Positions 7,536-16,505 of a stretch of DNA of 64,000 bases are shown here, one piece after another. Below the pieces are notes generated by a model. It saw only the letters and a program-made list of their open reading frames with translations. It made no database searches and had not been told where the DNA came from. The position numbers were made by a program, and so were the translations under genes. Positions within the stretch are counted from its first letter, which is position 1. Every line of letters starts with the position of its first letter. The DNA comes from Janibacter sp. A1S7 (GTDB taxonomy: Bacteria; Actinomycetota; Actinomycetes; Actinomycetales; Dermatophilaceae). The DNA lies in NCBI RefSeq assembly GCF_037198315.1, contig NZ_CP144913.1:2046001-2110000 (forward strand), given 5' to 3'.

Positions 7536-8774
7536 TCAACGGCAGTGGGCGCCATGCAGCTCCAGAGCCCGCAGGTCGGTCAGGCCGGCGACCTGGTCGA
7601 TCACCACCCGCAGCCGGGCGTCCTCGCCCTGAGCGCCCGCCAGGTCGTGCCGCAGGTCGGGGTCGAGCCGCTGCTCGGGGTCCGCCGCGAACCACTGCGC
7701 CAGGTCGGCCACGACGTGGCGCTGATGGGCATACTCTTCGTCCCGCTCCCCGGAGAACATGACGAAGTGGGCCGCGACCGCCTTGAGCACCGCGACCTCC
7801 GCCAGGGAGTCGTCCGGCACCACGAGCCGGGCATCGTAGCGGCCGAGGTCTCCTGGCCCGTGCACCGACCGGGTCGCGGTCTCCGCCGCGTGCACGAAGC
7901 GCCCGATGATCCGTGAGGTCATGTCCTTCAACCCGGCGAGCGCCTGCCTGGACCCGTCGTAGGACTGCGGGACCGCTCCGGTCGCGAGCAGCCGCTCCAG
8001 CCCCTCGCCCATGGCGTCACGGCCCAGGTCGGCGGCGAAGTGACTGGCGGCGACGTCGAGCACGGCGTCGGTGTCGTGGGCGTCGCGCAGCTGTCGCAGG
8101 TCGAGCCGGCCCGAGGCGATCGCGTCCTCGACGTCGTGGACGCTGTAGGCGACGTCGTCGGACCAGTCCATGACGTCGGCCTCGAGGCAGCGCACGAAGC
8201 TGTCGGTGCCCGGACCGCCCGAGCGCAGCCACGCGAAGACGAGGAGGTCGTCCTCGTAGACCCCGAACTTCGGGGTCGGGGCCGGGCCCAGTCCCCGGCG
8301 CCACGGGTACTTGGTCGCCGCATCGAGACTGGCCCGAGTGAGGTTGAGACCGGCCGGCCGGCCGTCGGCGTGGACGCGCTTGGGCTCCAGACGGGTGAGG
8401 ATCCGCAGCGTCTGCGCGTTGCCCTCGAAACCCCCGATGTCGGCGGCGATCGAGTTGAGGGCACTCTCGCCGTTGTGACCGAAGGGCGGATGCCCCAGGT
8501 CGTGCGCGAGAGCGGCCACCTCCACGACGTCGGCGGCGCACCCGAGCGCCCCGCCGAACTCGCGGCCGATCTGCGCCACCTCCAGGCTGTGCGTGAGGCG
8601 GTTGCGCACGAAGTCGTTGCTGCCCGGTCCGAGCACCTGGGTCTTGGCCGACAACCGTCGCAGGGCAGCGGAGTGGATCAGCCGCCCGCGATCACGTGCG
8701 AAGTCGTCCCGATCGGCGCGCTTGTGCACCGGGTCCTCGGAGACCCACCGCTCACGATCGCTCTGGCTGCTCAC
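7536..8774 (-). CDS. dgt: Deoxyguanosinetriphosphate triphosphohydrolase-like protein
   Basis: 412 residues from the chosen GTG. HD-domain nucleotidase that would hydrolyse dNTPs to deoxynucleoside and triphosphate. The opening RERWV...FARDRGRLIHSAALRRL is typical of actinobacterial Dgt-like proteins. Metal-binding histidines and aspartates appear in LTHSLEVAQIGRE and in AHDLGHPPFGHNGE. Start: an upstream in-frame extension to 8891 exists, but it would overlap the divergent pyruvate carboxylase start. The GTG at 8774 has a TAGGCT -10 box exactly seven bases before it and gives the expected family N-terminus. Confidence 0.92.
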   Translation of the reverse strand: MSSQSDRERWVSEDPVHKRADRDDFARDRGRLIHSAALRRLSAKTQVLGPGSNDFVRNRLTHSLEVAQIGREFGGALGCAADVVEVAALAHDLGHPPFGHNGESALNSIAADIGGFEGNAQTLRILTRLEPKRVHADGRPAGLNLTRASLDAATKYPWRRGLGPAPTPKFGVYEDDLLVFAWLRSGGPGTDSFVRCLEADVMDWSDDVAYSVHDVEDAIASGRLDLRQLRDAHDTDAVLDVAASHFAADLGRDAMGEGLERLLATGAVPQSYDGSRQALAGLKDMTSRIIGRFVHAAETATRSVHGPGDLGRYDARLVVPDDSLAEVAVLKAVAAHFVMFSGERDEEYAHQRHVVADLAQWFAADPEQRLDPDLRHDLAGAQGEDARLRVVIDQVAGLTDLRALELHGAHCR

Positions 8775-8781
8775 GTGCGTG

Positions 8782-8787
8782 AGCCTA
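8782..8787 (-). promoter_or_regulatory. -10 box of dgt (leaderless pattern)
   Basis: TAGGCT on the minus strand, seven bases before the GTG start. This supports the shorter dgt start. Confidence 0.55.
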
Positions 8788-8864
8788 CGGCGCTCCGGCC
8801 GGTCCCCCTGGTCGCCGTCATCTCCCTCCGCGGAACCGGCCCCCGCGGCAGGCTGGTTCGCCAG

Positions 8865-8870
8865 TAGCCT
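8865..8870 (+). promoter_or_regulatory. -10 box of pyruvate carboxylase
   Basis: TAGCCT on the plus strand. It would start a transcript near 8877, giving a leader of about 30 bases that carries the ribosome-binding site GGAGG (8896-8900) before GTG 8906. Confidence 0.5.
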
Positions 8871-8905
8871 CGCAGGTGACTGCCGCCACACCCTCGGAGG
8901 TACCC

Positions 8906-11900
8906 GTGTTCCGCAAGATCCTCGTCGCCAACCGAGGCGAGATCGCCATCCGCGCCTTTCGTGCGGCCACCGAGCTCGATGCGACCACCGTCGCCGTCTA
9001 CCCCACGGAGGACCGCACCTCCGAGCACCGGATGAAGGCGGACGAGGCCTACCTCATCGGCGAGGAGGGCCACCCCGTCCGCGCCTACCTGGACCATGAG
9101 GACATCGTGCGGGTGGCCCGGGAGGCCGAGGTGGACGCGATCTACCCGGGGTACGGGTTCCTCTCGGAGAACCCTGCGCTGGCCGAGGAGTGCGCCCGCC
9201 ACGGAATCACCTTCATCGGCCCCCCGGCCGAGGTGCTCGAGCTGACCGGCAACAAGGCGCGTGCCATCGCCGCTGCCGAGGCGGCCGGCCTGCCGACGCT
9301 GGAGGGTGCCGAGGCGACGAGGGACCTCGACGCTCTCGAGTCGGCGGCCGAGCGGATCGGCTTCCCCGTCTTCGTCAAGGCCGTCAGCGGTGGCGGTGGG
9401 CGAGGCATGCGCCGCGTCGAGCGGCGTGAGGACCTGCGTGATGCCCTGGAAGCCGCCCAGCGTGAGGCGGAGTCGGCCTTCGGCGACCCCACGCTCTACC
9501 TCGAGGAGGCCGTGGTCGATCCGCGGCACATCGAGGTCCAGGTGCTCGGCGACGCCAGCGGCGAGGTGATCCACTTCTGGGAGCGGGACTGCTCCGTGCA
9601 GCGCCGCCACCAGAAGGTCGTCGAGATCGCCCCCGCCCCGAACCTCGATCCGGACCTGCGCGAGCGGATGTGCACCGACGCCGTGCGCTTCGCCAAGTCC
9701 ATCGACTACGTCAACGCGGGCACCGTGGAGTTCCTACTCGGCGAGGACGGACGGTACGTCTTCATCGAGATGAACCCACGCATCCAGGTCGAGCACACGG
9801 TCACCGAGGAGGTGACCGAGCGCGACCTGGTCGTCGCGCAGATGCAGATCGCGGCCGGCGCGACGTTCGCCGACATGGGCCTGCGGCAGGAGGACATCCG
9901 CACGCGCGGATTCGCGCTCCAGTGCCGGATCACCACCGAGGACCCCGCCAACGGCTTCCGTCCCGACTCGGGGACGATCTCGGCGTATCGTTCGGCCGGC
10001 GGGTCCGGGGTGCGTCTGGACGGCGGGACGACCTTCGTCGGCGCGGAGGTCAGCGCCCACTTCGACTCGATGCTCGTCAAGCTGACCTGCCGGGCCGCGA
10101 CCTTCCCCCTGGCCGTGCGCCGCGCCCGCCGGGCGCTCGCGGAGTTCCGCGTGCGCGGGGTCGCGACGAATCTTCCGTTCCTCGACGCCGTCCTGTCCGA
10201 CCCCACCTTCCGGGCCGGTGGGGCCACCACGAGCTTCATCGACGAACGCCCCCACCTGCTCGATGCACCCAGCGGCAAGGACCGCGCCACCAGGTTGCTG
10301 ACCTACCTCGCCGATGTCACCGTCAACCAGCCGCACGGCCCGCGCACCACCGACCTGCGACCGGGGGAGAAGTTGCCCGCCCTGCCCGCCGGTGACCTGC
10401 CCGAGGGCAGCGCCGACCGGCTCCGCCGGCTGGGCCCGGCCGGCTTCGCGGCCGACCTGCGCTCACGCACCGACGTCGCGGTCACGGACACCACCTTCCG
10501 AGACGCCCACCAGTCGCTGCTCGCGACGCGCGTGCGCACGCGCGATCTCGTCACGGTCGCCGAACACGTCGCCCGGCTGACCCCACAGCTGTTGTCGGTC
10601 GAGGCATGGGGCGGGGCGACGTACGATGTCGCCCTGCGCTTCCTGCACGAGGACCCGTGGGAGCGGCTGGACGTCCTGCACGAGGCGATGCCCAACGTCC
10701 CCCTGCAGATGCTCCTGCGCGGTCGCAACACCGTCGGCTACACGCCCTACCCGACGACCGTGACCGATGCCTTCGTGGCAGAGGCGGCCCGTAGCGGGCT
10801 GTCCATCTTCCGCATCTTCGACTCGCTCAACGACGTCAGCCAGATGCGCCCGGCGGTCGAGTCCGTGCTGGCGACCGACACCGCCGTCGCCGAGGTCGCC
10901 CTGTGCTACACCGGCGACCTGCTCGACCCGGGCGAGAGGCTCTACACGCTCGACTACTACCTGCGACTGGCCGAGCAGATCGTCGAGACCGGCGCCCACG
11001 TCCTGGCGATCAAGGACATGGCCGGTCTGCTGCGCGCCCCCGCAGCAGGAACGCTGGTGCGCGCGCTACGCAGTCGCTTCGATCTCCCGGTGCACCTGCA
11101 CACGCACGACACGGCCGGCGGCCAGATCGGCACCCTCCTGGCGGCCATCGACGCCGGGGTGGACGCCGTGGACGCCGCCAGCGCGACCATGGCCGGGACG
11201 ACCTCACAGCCGTCGTTGTCGGCCCTCGTCGCCGGGACCGACGGGACCGAGCGGCCGACCGGTCTGGACATCCGGAACGTCTTCGCGCTCGAGCCCTACT
11301 GGGAAGCGGTGCGACGCACGTACGCCCCCTTCGAGTCCGGGCTCTCCTCGCCGACCGGACGTGTCTACCGCCACGAGATCCCCGGCGGGCAGCTGTCGAA
11401 CCTGCGCCAGCAGGCGATCGCCCTGGGTCTCGGGGAGCGCTTCGAGGAGATCGAGGACATGTACGCCGCGGCCAACTCCATGCTCGGCAACATCGTCAAG
11501 GTGACCCCGAGCAGCAAGGTCGTCGGAGACCTCGCCCTCGCCCTCGTGGGCGCGGGCGCCGACCCGGCGGACTTCGAGGCCGAGCCCTCGCGCTTCGACA
11601 TCCCCGACTCGGTCATCGGCTTCCTGCGCGGTGACCTCGGTGACCCGCCCGGCGGATGGCCGGAGCCCTTCCGGACCAAGGCCCTCGAGGGCCGGAAGGT
11701 GGACCCGCCCTTCGTCGACCTCACCGACGACCAGGAGCAGGCGCTGCGGGAGAGCCCCCGGGAGATGCTCAACGAGCTGCTCTTCCCCGGCCCCACGCAG
11801 GAGATGCGTCAGGCGCGGGAGACCTTCGGTGACACCTCCGTGCTCGACACCGGCATCTTCCTGCACGGCCTCGAGCACGGCGCGGACCACGACGTCGAGA

Positions 11901-12280
11901 TCGAACCGGGCAAGACCCTGACGCTGGGCATCTCCACGGTCAGCGAGCCCGACGAGCACGGGATGCGCACCGTCATGGGCACGGTCAACGGCCAGCTGCG
12001 TCCCGTCCAGGTGCGCGACCGGTCCGTCGAGGCCGAGGTCGTCGCGGCGGAGAAGGCCGACCCGGACGACGACGGTCAGGTGCCGGCCCCCTTCGCCGGG
12101 GTGGTCACCCTGCAGGTCGAGGAGGACGCCCAGGTCGAGGCCGGGGACACCGTCGCGACGATCGAGGCGATGAAGATGGAGGCCTCGATCACCACCCCAC
12201 GGGCCGGCACCGTCCGTCGGCTGGCGATCGGTGCACGCACGCAGGTCGAAGGGGGCGACCTCCTGGTCGTCGTGGAGTAG
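8906..12280 (+). CDS. pyc: Pyruvate carboxylase
   Basis: 1124 residues, the normal length for the single-chain enzyme that carboxylates pyruvate to oxaloacetate. Order: biotin carboxylase domain (FRKILVANRGEIAIR at the N-terminus, Gly-rich loop SGGGGRGMRRV about 166, EMNPRIQVEHTVTE about 289), carboxyltransferase domain from about 530 (DTTFRDAHQSLLATR, FDSLNDVSQM, AIKDMAGLL), and a C-terminal biotinyl domain with EAMKMEAS (biotinylated Lys near 1090). Start: GTG 8906 has GGAGG five bases upstream and the family N-terminus. A GTG at 8876 would add ten residues and sits close to a -10 box, so it is a possible leaderless alternative. Confidence 0.97.
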   Translation: MFRKILVANRGEIAIRAFRAATELDATTVAVYPTEDRTSEHRMKADEAYLIGEEGHPVRAYLDHEDIVRVAREAEVDAIYPGYGFLSENPALAEECARHGITFIGPPAEVLELTGNKARAIAAAEAAGLPTLEGAEATRDLDALESAAERIGFPVFVKAVSGGGGRGMRRVERREDLRDALEAAQREAESAFGDPTLYLEEAVVDPRHIEVQVLGDASGEVIHFWERDCSVQRRHQKVVEIAPAPNLDPDLRERMCTDAVRFAKSIDYVNAGTVEFLLGEDGRYVFIEMNPRIQVEHTVTEEVTERDLVVAQMQIAAGATFADMGLRQEDIRTRGFALQCRITTEDPANGFRPDSGTISAYRSAGGSGVRLDGGTTFVGAEVSAHFDSMLVKLTCRAATFPLAVRRARRALAEFRVRGVATNLPFLDAVLSDPTFRAGGATTSFIDERPHLLDAPSGKDRATRLLTYLADVTVNQPHGPRTTDLRPGEKLPALPAGDLPEGSADRLRRLGPAGFAADLRSRTDVAVTDTTFRDAHQSLLATRVRTRDLVTVAEHVARLTPQLLSVEAWGGATYDVALRFLHEDPWERLDVLHEAMPNVPLQMLLRGRNTVGYTPYPTTVTDAFVAEAARSGLSIFRIFDSLNDVSQMRPAVESVLATDTAVAEVALCYTGDLLDPGERLYTLDYYLRLAEQIVETGAHVLAIKDMAGLLRAPAAGTLVRALRSRFDLPVHLHTHDTAGGQIGTLLAAIDAGVDAVDAASATMAGTTSQPSLSALVAGTDGTERPTGLDIRNVFALEPYWEAVRRTYAPFESGLSSPTGRVYRHEIPGGQLSNLRQQAIALGLGERFEEIEDMYAAANSMLGNIVKVTPSSKVVGDLALALVGAGADPADFEAEPSRFDIPDSVIGFLRGDLGDPPGGWPEPFRTKALEGRKVDPPFVDLTDDQEQALRESPREMLNELLFPGPTQEMRQARETFGDTSVLDTGIFLHGLEHGADHDVEIEPGKTLTLGISTVSEPDEHGMRTVMGTVNGQLRPVQVRDRSVEAEVVAAEKADPDDDGQVPAPFAGVVTLQVEEDAQVEAGDTVATIEAMKMEASITTPRAGTVRRLAIGARTQVEGGDLLVVVE

Positions 12281-12286
12281 CCCCGG

Positions 12287-12583
12287 TCAGCCGCTCCGGC
12301 CCCCGGGAGGCGGTCCGCTCGGCGATGGAGGGGGAGGAGCAGCGCCGCCTGATGGGCCAGGATCGGCAGACCCACCCTGCTCACCGAGCTTGTCGACGCC
12401 GTCCTTGGCCGCGCCCTTGGCCTTGTCGAGCTGACCCTCGAAGCGGCCCTTGGTGGCCTTGTTGGCTGCCTCCTCCGCCTTGTCGAGGCCCTGGCCGATC
12501 GTGTCGCCGTGCTCGGAGGCGTACTGGCCGGCCTTGTCCTTCAGCTGTCTGCTCCTGCCGAGGAGCGTGTCGAGGAATCCCAT
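12287..12583 (-). CDS. MT0933/Rv0909-type antitoxin-like protein
   Basis: 98 residues from an ATG with GGAGGG seven bases upstream. The N-terminal two thirds are a charged, Lys/Ala-rich helical stretch (MGFLDTLLGRSRQLKDKAGQ... then KGRFEGQLDKAKGAAKDGVD). This resembles the MT0933_antitox family, which was named as an antitoxin in mycobacteria, and also CsbD-like stress proteins. A Pro/Gly-rich tail (PPPPSPSGPPPGG) ends the protein. No toxin-like partner lies next to it: the neighbours are convergent pyc and dusB. A true antitoxin role is doubtful; a stress-type protein is as likely. Confidence 0.65.
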   Translation of the reverse strand: MGFLDTLLGRSRQLKDKAGQYASEHGDTIGQGLDKAEEAANKATKGRFEGQLDKAKGAAKDGVDKLGEQGGSADPGPSGGAAPPPPSPSGPPPGGRSG

Positions 12584-12650
12584 GGTGCCCTCCAGATGAG
12601 TGCGGGTGTGGTGCCTGACCCTAGTCCCCCGCGGGCAGTCCCGACAGACC

Positions 12651-13898
12651 TCAGCCGCCGTCGACGACGGACCGCTCCGCCTGGGCGACCTGCTCCCGCT
12701 GGTCGGCGTCGAGCTCACGGCTGGCGAGCCAGTTCTCCGGGAGGGCGACCACGCGCGAGGAGCCCGCGCGGCCGCGCTGCCCCTCGGCGGCCTCCCCCGG
12801 CCACGGGGTGTCGGGGTCGAGGGTGGCGATGAGGTCGTCCAGCGCCGCGAGGGAGTCGACGAGCGCCAGCCGGTTGCGTACGGTGGAGCCGGCCGGGAAC
12901 CCCTTGAGGTACCACGCGATGTGCTTGCGGATGTCGCGGCAGGCACGCAGCTCGTCGCCCGCGTAGAAGTCGGTGAGCAGCTCCGCGTGCCGACGCAGGG
13001 TCGCGGTGACCTCGCCGAGCGAGGGGCGGATGCGCACCTGCGTGCCGTTGAGTGCCGCTGCGAGGTCCGCGAAGAGCCAGGGCCGTCCCAGGCACCCGCG
13101 GCCGACGACGACGCCGTCGACGCCGGTCTCCTCGACCATCCTGACCGCGTCCTCGGCGGACCAGATGTCGCCGTTGCCCAGGACCGGCACGGAGGTGATG
13201 GTCTCCTTGAGCAGGCGGATCCTCGACCAGTCGGCGGTGCCGGAGTAGGCCTGGCTCGCGGTCCGGGCGTGCAGCGCGACGGCCGCGACCCCCTCCTCCA
13301 CGGCGGCCGTGGCGGCCTCGAGGTAGGTGTGGTGCTCCTCGTCGATGCCGACACGCATCTTGACGGTGACGGGGACGTCCCCCTTCGCCCCCTCGGTGGC
13401 CGCCGCGGAGACGATCGCGCGGAAGAGGTCGCGCTTCCAGGGCAACGCCGCTCCCCCACCCTTGCGGGTGACCTTGGGGACCGGGCAGCCGAAGTTGAGG
13501 TCGATGTGGTCGGCCCGGTCCTCGGCCACGAGCATGCGCACCGCCCGGGCCGTGGTCGCCGGGTCGACGCTGTAGAGCTGCACGCTGCGCGGACTCTCGT
13601 CCGGGTCGTGCTCGATCAGGCGCATCGTCTCCGGGGTGCGCTCCACCAGGGCGCGGGAGGTGACCATCTCGTTGACGTAGAGGCTGTTCGCCCCCGTGGC
13701 CCCACTCGCGGCCAGGCCCGCGTCGCCCGCCTCGCGGCACAACCGTCGAAAGGCCCGGTTGGTGATCCCCGCCATCGGGGCGAGGACCACGGGCGAGTCG
13801 ATGACGTGCCGACCGATGCGAAGGGGGGGCAGCACGCGCTCGCCGGCGGTCGGGGCGTCGTGCCGGGTCGGGCTCGTGGGCTGGGTCAGGGTGGTCAT
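12651..13898 (-). CDS. dusB: tRNA-dihydrouridine synthase
   Basis: 415 residues from the chosen ATG. Flavoenzyme that reduces uridine to dihydrouridine in tRNA D-loops. Visible motifs are VLAPMAGITNRAFRRLC (FMN-binding start of the TIM barrel), NFGCPVPKVTRKGGG with the catalytic cysteine (about residue 123), and VVVGRGCLGRPWLF (phosphate-binding loop, about 265). A helical tRNA-binding domain follows. Upstream in-frame Mets to 14063 would overlap the divergent membrane protein gene, so the ATG at 13898 (MTTLTQP) is preferred. Confidence 0.93.
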   Translation of the reverse strand: MTTLTQPTSPTRHDAPTAGERVLPPLRIGRHVIDSPVVLAPMAGITNRAFRRLCREAGDAGLAASGATGANSLYVNEMVTSRALVERTPETMRLIEHDPDESPRSVQLYSVDPATTARAVRMLVAEDRADHIDLNFGCPVPKVTRKGGGAALPWKRDLFRAIVSAAATEGAKGDVPVTVKMRVGIDEEHHTYLEAATAAVEEGVAAVALHARTASQAYSGTADWSRIRLLKETITSVPVLGNGDIWSAEDAVRMVEETGVDGVVVGRGCLGRPWLFADLAAALNGTQVRIRPSLGEVTATLRRHAELLTDFYAGDELRACRDIRKHIAWYLKGFPAGSTVRNRLALVDSLAALDDLIATLDPDTPWPGEAAEGQRGRAGSSRVVALPENWLASRELDADQREQVAQAERSVVDGG

Positions 13899-13934
13899 GA
13901 CGCGGCCCAGTGTCTCACCGGGGCACGGGACAGG

Positions 13935-13940
13935 GACAAT
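13935..13940 (+). promoter_or_regulatory. -10 box of the DUF1648/DUF5808 gene (leaderless pattern)
   Basis: GACAAT lies seven bases before the ATG at 13948. GACAAT also precedes recO at six bases. Confidence 0.45.
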
Positions 13941-13947
13941 CGTGCGC

Positions 13948-14622
13948 ATGGGCAGGCAGTCGAGGCAGGAGACGACCACGGACGGCAGCGAGCGCATCTC
14001 CCTCCGCCCGGCCGTGCCGTGGCTCCTGGGGACGCTCGCCCTGGGCGTGGCCGCCGTCATCATCGCGGTCGTGCGTCTGGACCAGCTGCCCGATCCGTAC
14101 CCCGTCCACTTCGGTGTGCTGGGCGACCCGGACCGCTACACCGATCGTTCCCTCGGCAGCGTCCTGATGCCCACGCTCGTCGGGCAGGCGAGCGGACTCG
14201 CGGTCTTCGCCACGCTGCTGCTGATCCGCGCCCAGGGCCACGCCCGACTCGTCACGCCGCTCGCCGCGCTCGCCAGCGTCGTCGGCGGGGGCATCTCGTT
14301 GACCTCCATCAGCCAGTACCTCACCGACGATGCGGTCCCACCACCATGGACCTTCTGGGCGCTCCTCGCGGGCCTCACCGCGACCACGATCTGGGTCGTC
14401 ATCGCCTCCGTCCGCGCCGGGCGCGAGAGCGGCGACGACCGTGCGGGCTGGCGCCTGGGCGGCCTCGTCTACGCCAACCCGGACGATCCGGACGTCCTCG
14501 TGTCCAAGCGTGCGGGAGTCGGGACCACCGTCAACCTCGGCAGACCGATGGGCTGGGCCGTCCTGGGGCTGCTCCTGCTCCCCGGCATCCTCGTCGTCGT
14601 GGCGGTGGTCCTGTGGACATGA
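13948..14622 (+). CDS. DUF1648/DUF5808-type membrane protein
   Basis: 224 residues with about five membrane segments. The first loop LPDPYPVHFGVLGDPDRY resembles the DUF1648 domain (SdpI-like proteins). The stretch GLVYANPDDPDVLVSKRAG, followed by a final membrane helix, is the DUF5808 signature. No enzymatic role is known for either domain. Its stop overlaps the start of the cation transporter by four bases (ATGA), so the two are co-translated and may act in the same envelope process. Confidence 0.75.
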   Translation: MGRQSRQETTTDGSERISLRPAVPWLLGTLALGVAAVIIAVVRLDQLPDPYPVHFGVLGDPDRYTDRSLGSVLMPTLVGQASGLAVFATLLLIRAQGHARLVTPLAALASVVGGGISLTSISQYLTDDAVPPPWTFWALLAGLTATTIWVVIASVRAGRESGDDRAGWRLGGLVYANPDDPDVLVSKRAGVGTTVNLGRPMGWAVLGLLLLPGILVVVAVVLWT

Positions 14623-15587
14623 CGGCATCCACCGGCTCCCGGCAGCACCTGGAGAAGTTCGCCTGGCTGTCCATCGCGGCGGCCCTGGCCACGATCGCGC
14701 TCAAGACCGGAGCCTGGTGGATCACCGACTCGGTCGGTCTGCTCGCCGACGCGGCCGAGTCGATCGTCAACCTCGTCGCGGCGATCGCGGCCCTCATCGC
14801 TCTTCGGGTCGCCGGGCGCGCGGCCGACGACGACCACCACTTCGGTCACTCGAAGGCCGAGTACTTCTCGGCCGCGATCGAGGGCGCGATGATCTTCGTC
14901 GCCGCCGGCGTCATCATCTGGCAGGCGATCGGTCGGCTGCTCGACCCGCGACCCATCGACCAGGTCGGGCTCGGTGTGGCGATCTCCGTCGTGGCTGCGG
15001 TCCTCAACGGCGCCGTGGCCTTCGTCCTCCTGCGCGCCGGCCGGCGGCACCGCTCGATCACGTTGCGCGCCGATGGGCAGCACCTGCTCACCGATGTCTG
15101 GACCTCGGTGGGCGTCGTCGCCGGGATCGCGCTCGTCGCCGTGACCGGTATCGAGCTGCTCGACCCGATCGTCGCCCTGCTCGTCGGAGCCAACATCCTG
15201 TGGGCCGGGTGGCGCCTGCTCAACGAGTCGGGGACCGCGCTGATGGACGCGGCGCTGTCCCCCCAGGACAATGCCGATCTGGCGGACACCATCAACGCGC
15301 TGTGCAGCGACGAGGTCCACGTGCACGGGCTGCGCACCCGGATGGCGGGACACATCTCCTTCGCCGAGTTCCACGTGCTGGTCCCGGGTGCCTGGTCGGT
15401 ACGTCGGGCGCACAACGTCGTGGAGGACATCGAGACCGCCATCGCCGAGGAGCACCCCGACCTGCGGGTGACCATCCACATCGAGCCCAGCGAGGACCCC
15501 CGGTCCTACGATGACTTCGGTGGCTACGAGATCCCCATCCAGCCGCTGCCGGACCGCGATGTCGCACCCAGCAAGGAGATCCCGTGA
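14619..15587 (+). CDS. Cation diffusion facilitator (divalent metal exporter)
   Basis: 322 residues. Six membrane helices fill about residues 15-210, followed by a cytoplasmic ferredoxin-like domain. The metal-site motifs are LLADAAESIVN in helix 2 and HLLTDVWTSVG in helix 5 (HxxxD), and HHFGHSKAEY is the usual loop after helix 2. This is the CDF plan for proton-coupled export of Zn, Fe or Mn. Metal choice cannot be read from the sequence. It is coupled by four-base overlaps to the genes on both sides. Confidence 0.92.
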   Translation: MTASTGSRQHLEKFAWLSIAAALATIALKTGAWWITDSVGLLADAAESIVNLVAAIAALIALRVAGRAADDDHHFGHSKAEYFSAAIEGAMIFVAAGVIIWQAIGRLLDPRPIDQVGLGVAISVVAAVLNGAVAFVLLRAGRRHRSITLRADGQHLLTDVWTSVGVVAGIALVAVTGIELLDPIVALLVGANILWAGWRLLNESGTALMDAALSPQDNADLADTINALCSDEVHVHGLRTRMAGHISFAEFHVLVPGAWSVRRAHNVVEDIETAIAEEHPDLRVTIHIEPSEDPRSYDDFGGYEIPIQPLPDRDVAPSKEIP

Positions 15588-16417
15588 GCGCCCTCGTCGA
15601 TCCCCGCACCCTGCAGTCGGAGCTCGCCGAGCCCGGCCCGTCGGGCCCCGTCGTCCTCGACGTGCAGTTCACCCTCACCGGCGACGGAGCGGACCTGTAC
15701 GCCGGCGGGCACCTTCCCGACGCCCCCTTCGTCGATCTGGACGCCGTGCTGGCCGGCGAGCCGGGAGCGGGAGGCCGCCACCCCCTTCCCGATCCCGCGG
15801 TGCTGCAGGCGGGGCTGCGGGCAGCCGGCGTCGACGACGACTCGCACGTCGTCGTCTACGACCAGGCGTCATCCCTCGCCGCCGCCCGCGCCTGGTGGGT
15901 GCTTCGGTGGGCCGGGCTGACCGATGTGCGCGTCCTCGACGGCGGGCTCGCCGCTTGGCGGGACGCGGGAGGTGCGGTCTCCACCGGGGCAGTCTCCCCC
16001 ACCCCGGGTTCGGTCACGGTCCGCCCGGGCTCGGTGCCGGTCCTGACCGCCGACGGCGCGGCCGACCTCACCGAGGCGGGCGTGCTCGTCGACGCGAGGG
16101 CCCCCGAGCGGTACCGCGGCGAGGTCGAGCCGATCGACCCGGTCGCGGGGCACGTCCCCGGTGCGGTCAACGTGCCGATGGGTGACCTCACGACCGACGA
16201 AGGGCGGCTGCGCTCCCCCCAGGAGCTCCGAGCACGCTTCGCGGCCGAGGGGATCGACGGGAGCACCGTGGTCGGTAGCTACTGCGGGTCGGGGGTCACC
16301 GCGGCCCACACCGCCCTGGCACTGCACGAGATCGGTATCGAGGCCGCCGTCTACGTCGGCAGCTGGAGCCACTGGGTCACCGACCCGGTCCGACCGGTCG
16401 CCACCGGCCGCCGCTGA
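15584..16417 (+). CDS. sseA: Thiosulfate/3-mercaptopyruvate sulfurtransferase
   Basis: 277 residues with two tandem rhodanese domains. The first is inactive-like and ends about residue 130. The second contains DARAPERYRGE and the active-site loop GSYCGSGVTA (Cys about residue 232). It transfers sulfane sulfur from thiosulfate or 3-mercaptopyruvate to cyanide or thiols. The GTG start overlaps the CDF stop (GTGA). The gene ends two bases before the flank of a large palindrome that separates it from the convergent hydrolase gene. Confidence 0.9.
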   Translation: MSALVDPRTLQSELAEPGPSGPVVLDVQFTLTGDGADLYAGGHLPDAPFVDLDAVLAGEPGAGGRHPLPDPAVLQAGLRAAGVDDDSHVVVYDQASSLAAARAWWVLRWAGLTDVRVLDGGLAAWRDAGGAVSTGAVSPTPGSVTVRPGSVPVLTADGAADLTEAGVLVDARAPERYRGEVEPIDPVAGHVPGAVNVPMGDLTTDEGRLRSPQELRARFAAEGIDGSTVVGSYCGSGVTAAHTALALHEIGIEAAVYVGSWSHWVTDPVRPVATGRR

Positions 16418-16424
16418 CACGAAC

Positions 16425-16498
16425 TGCTGCAGGCTCTAGTTCGTATGGTCAGCCGCACCTCGACCTGCTGCTGACCATACGAACTAGAGCCTGCAGCA
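16425..16498. repeat. Palindromic intergenic element, copy 1 (29-bp perfect stem)
   Basis: Arms 16425-16453 and 16470-16498 are perfect reverse complements, with a 16-base loop. The symmetry continues imperfectly outwards to the stop codons of the two convergent genes (TGA at 16415-16417 and at 16508-16506). It carries a 15-mer (16419-16433) and a 27-mer (16479-16505) that recur near 24.6 kb, the 15-mer exactly and the 27-mer with two changes. It probably terminates both genes, and also looks like a member of a REP-like family. Confidence 0.85.
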
Positions 16499-16505
16499 CG
16501 TCGTA

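Noticed and set aside
12600..14600. Plus-strand frame running into the CDF gene frame
   Set aside because: Only the part from 14619 is genuine; the rest is antisense to dusB or out of frame with the DUF1648 gene.
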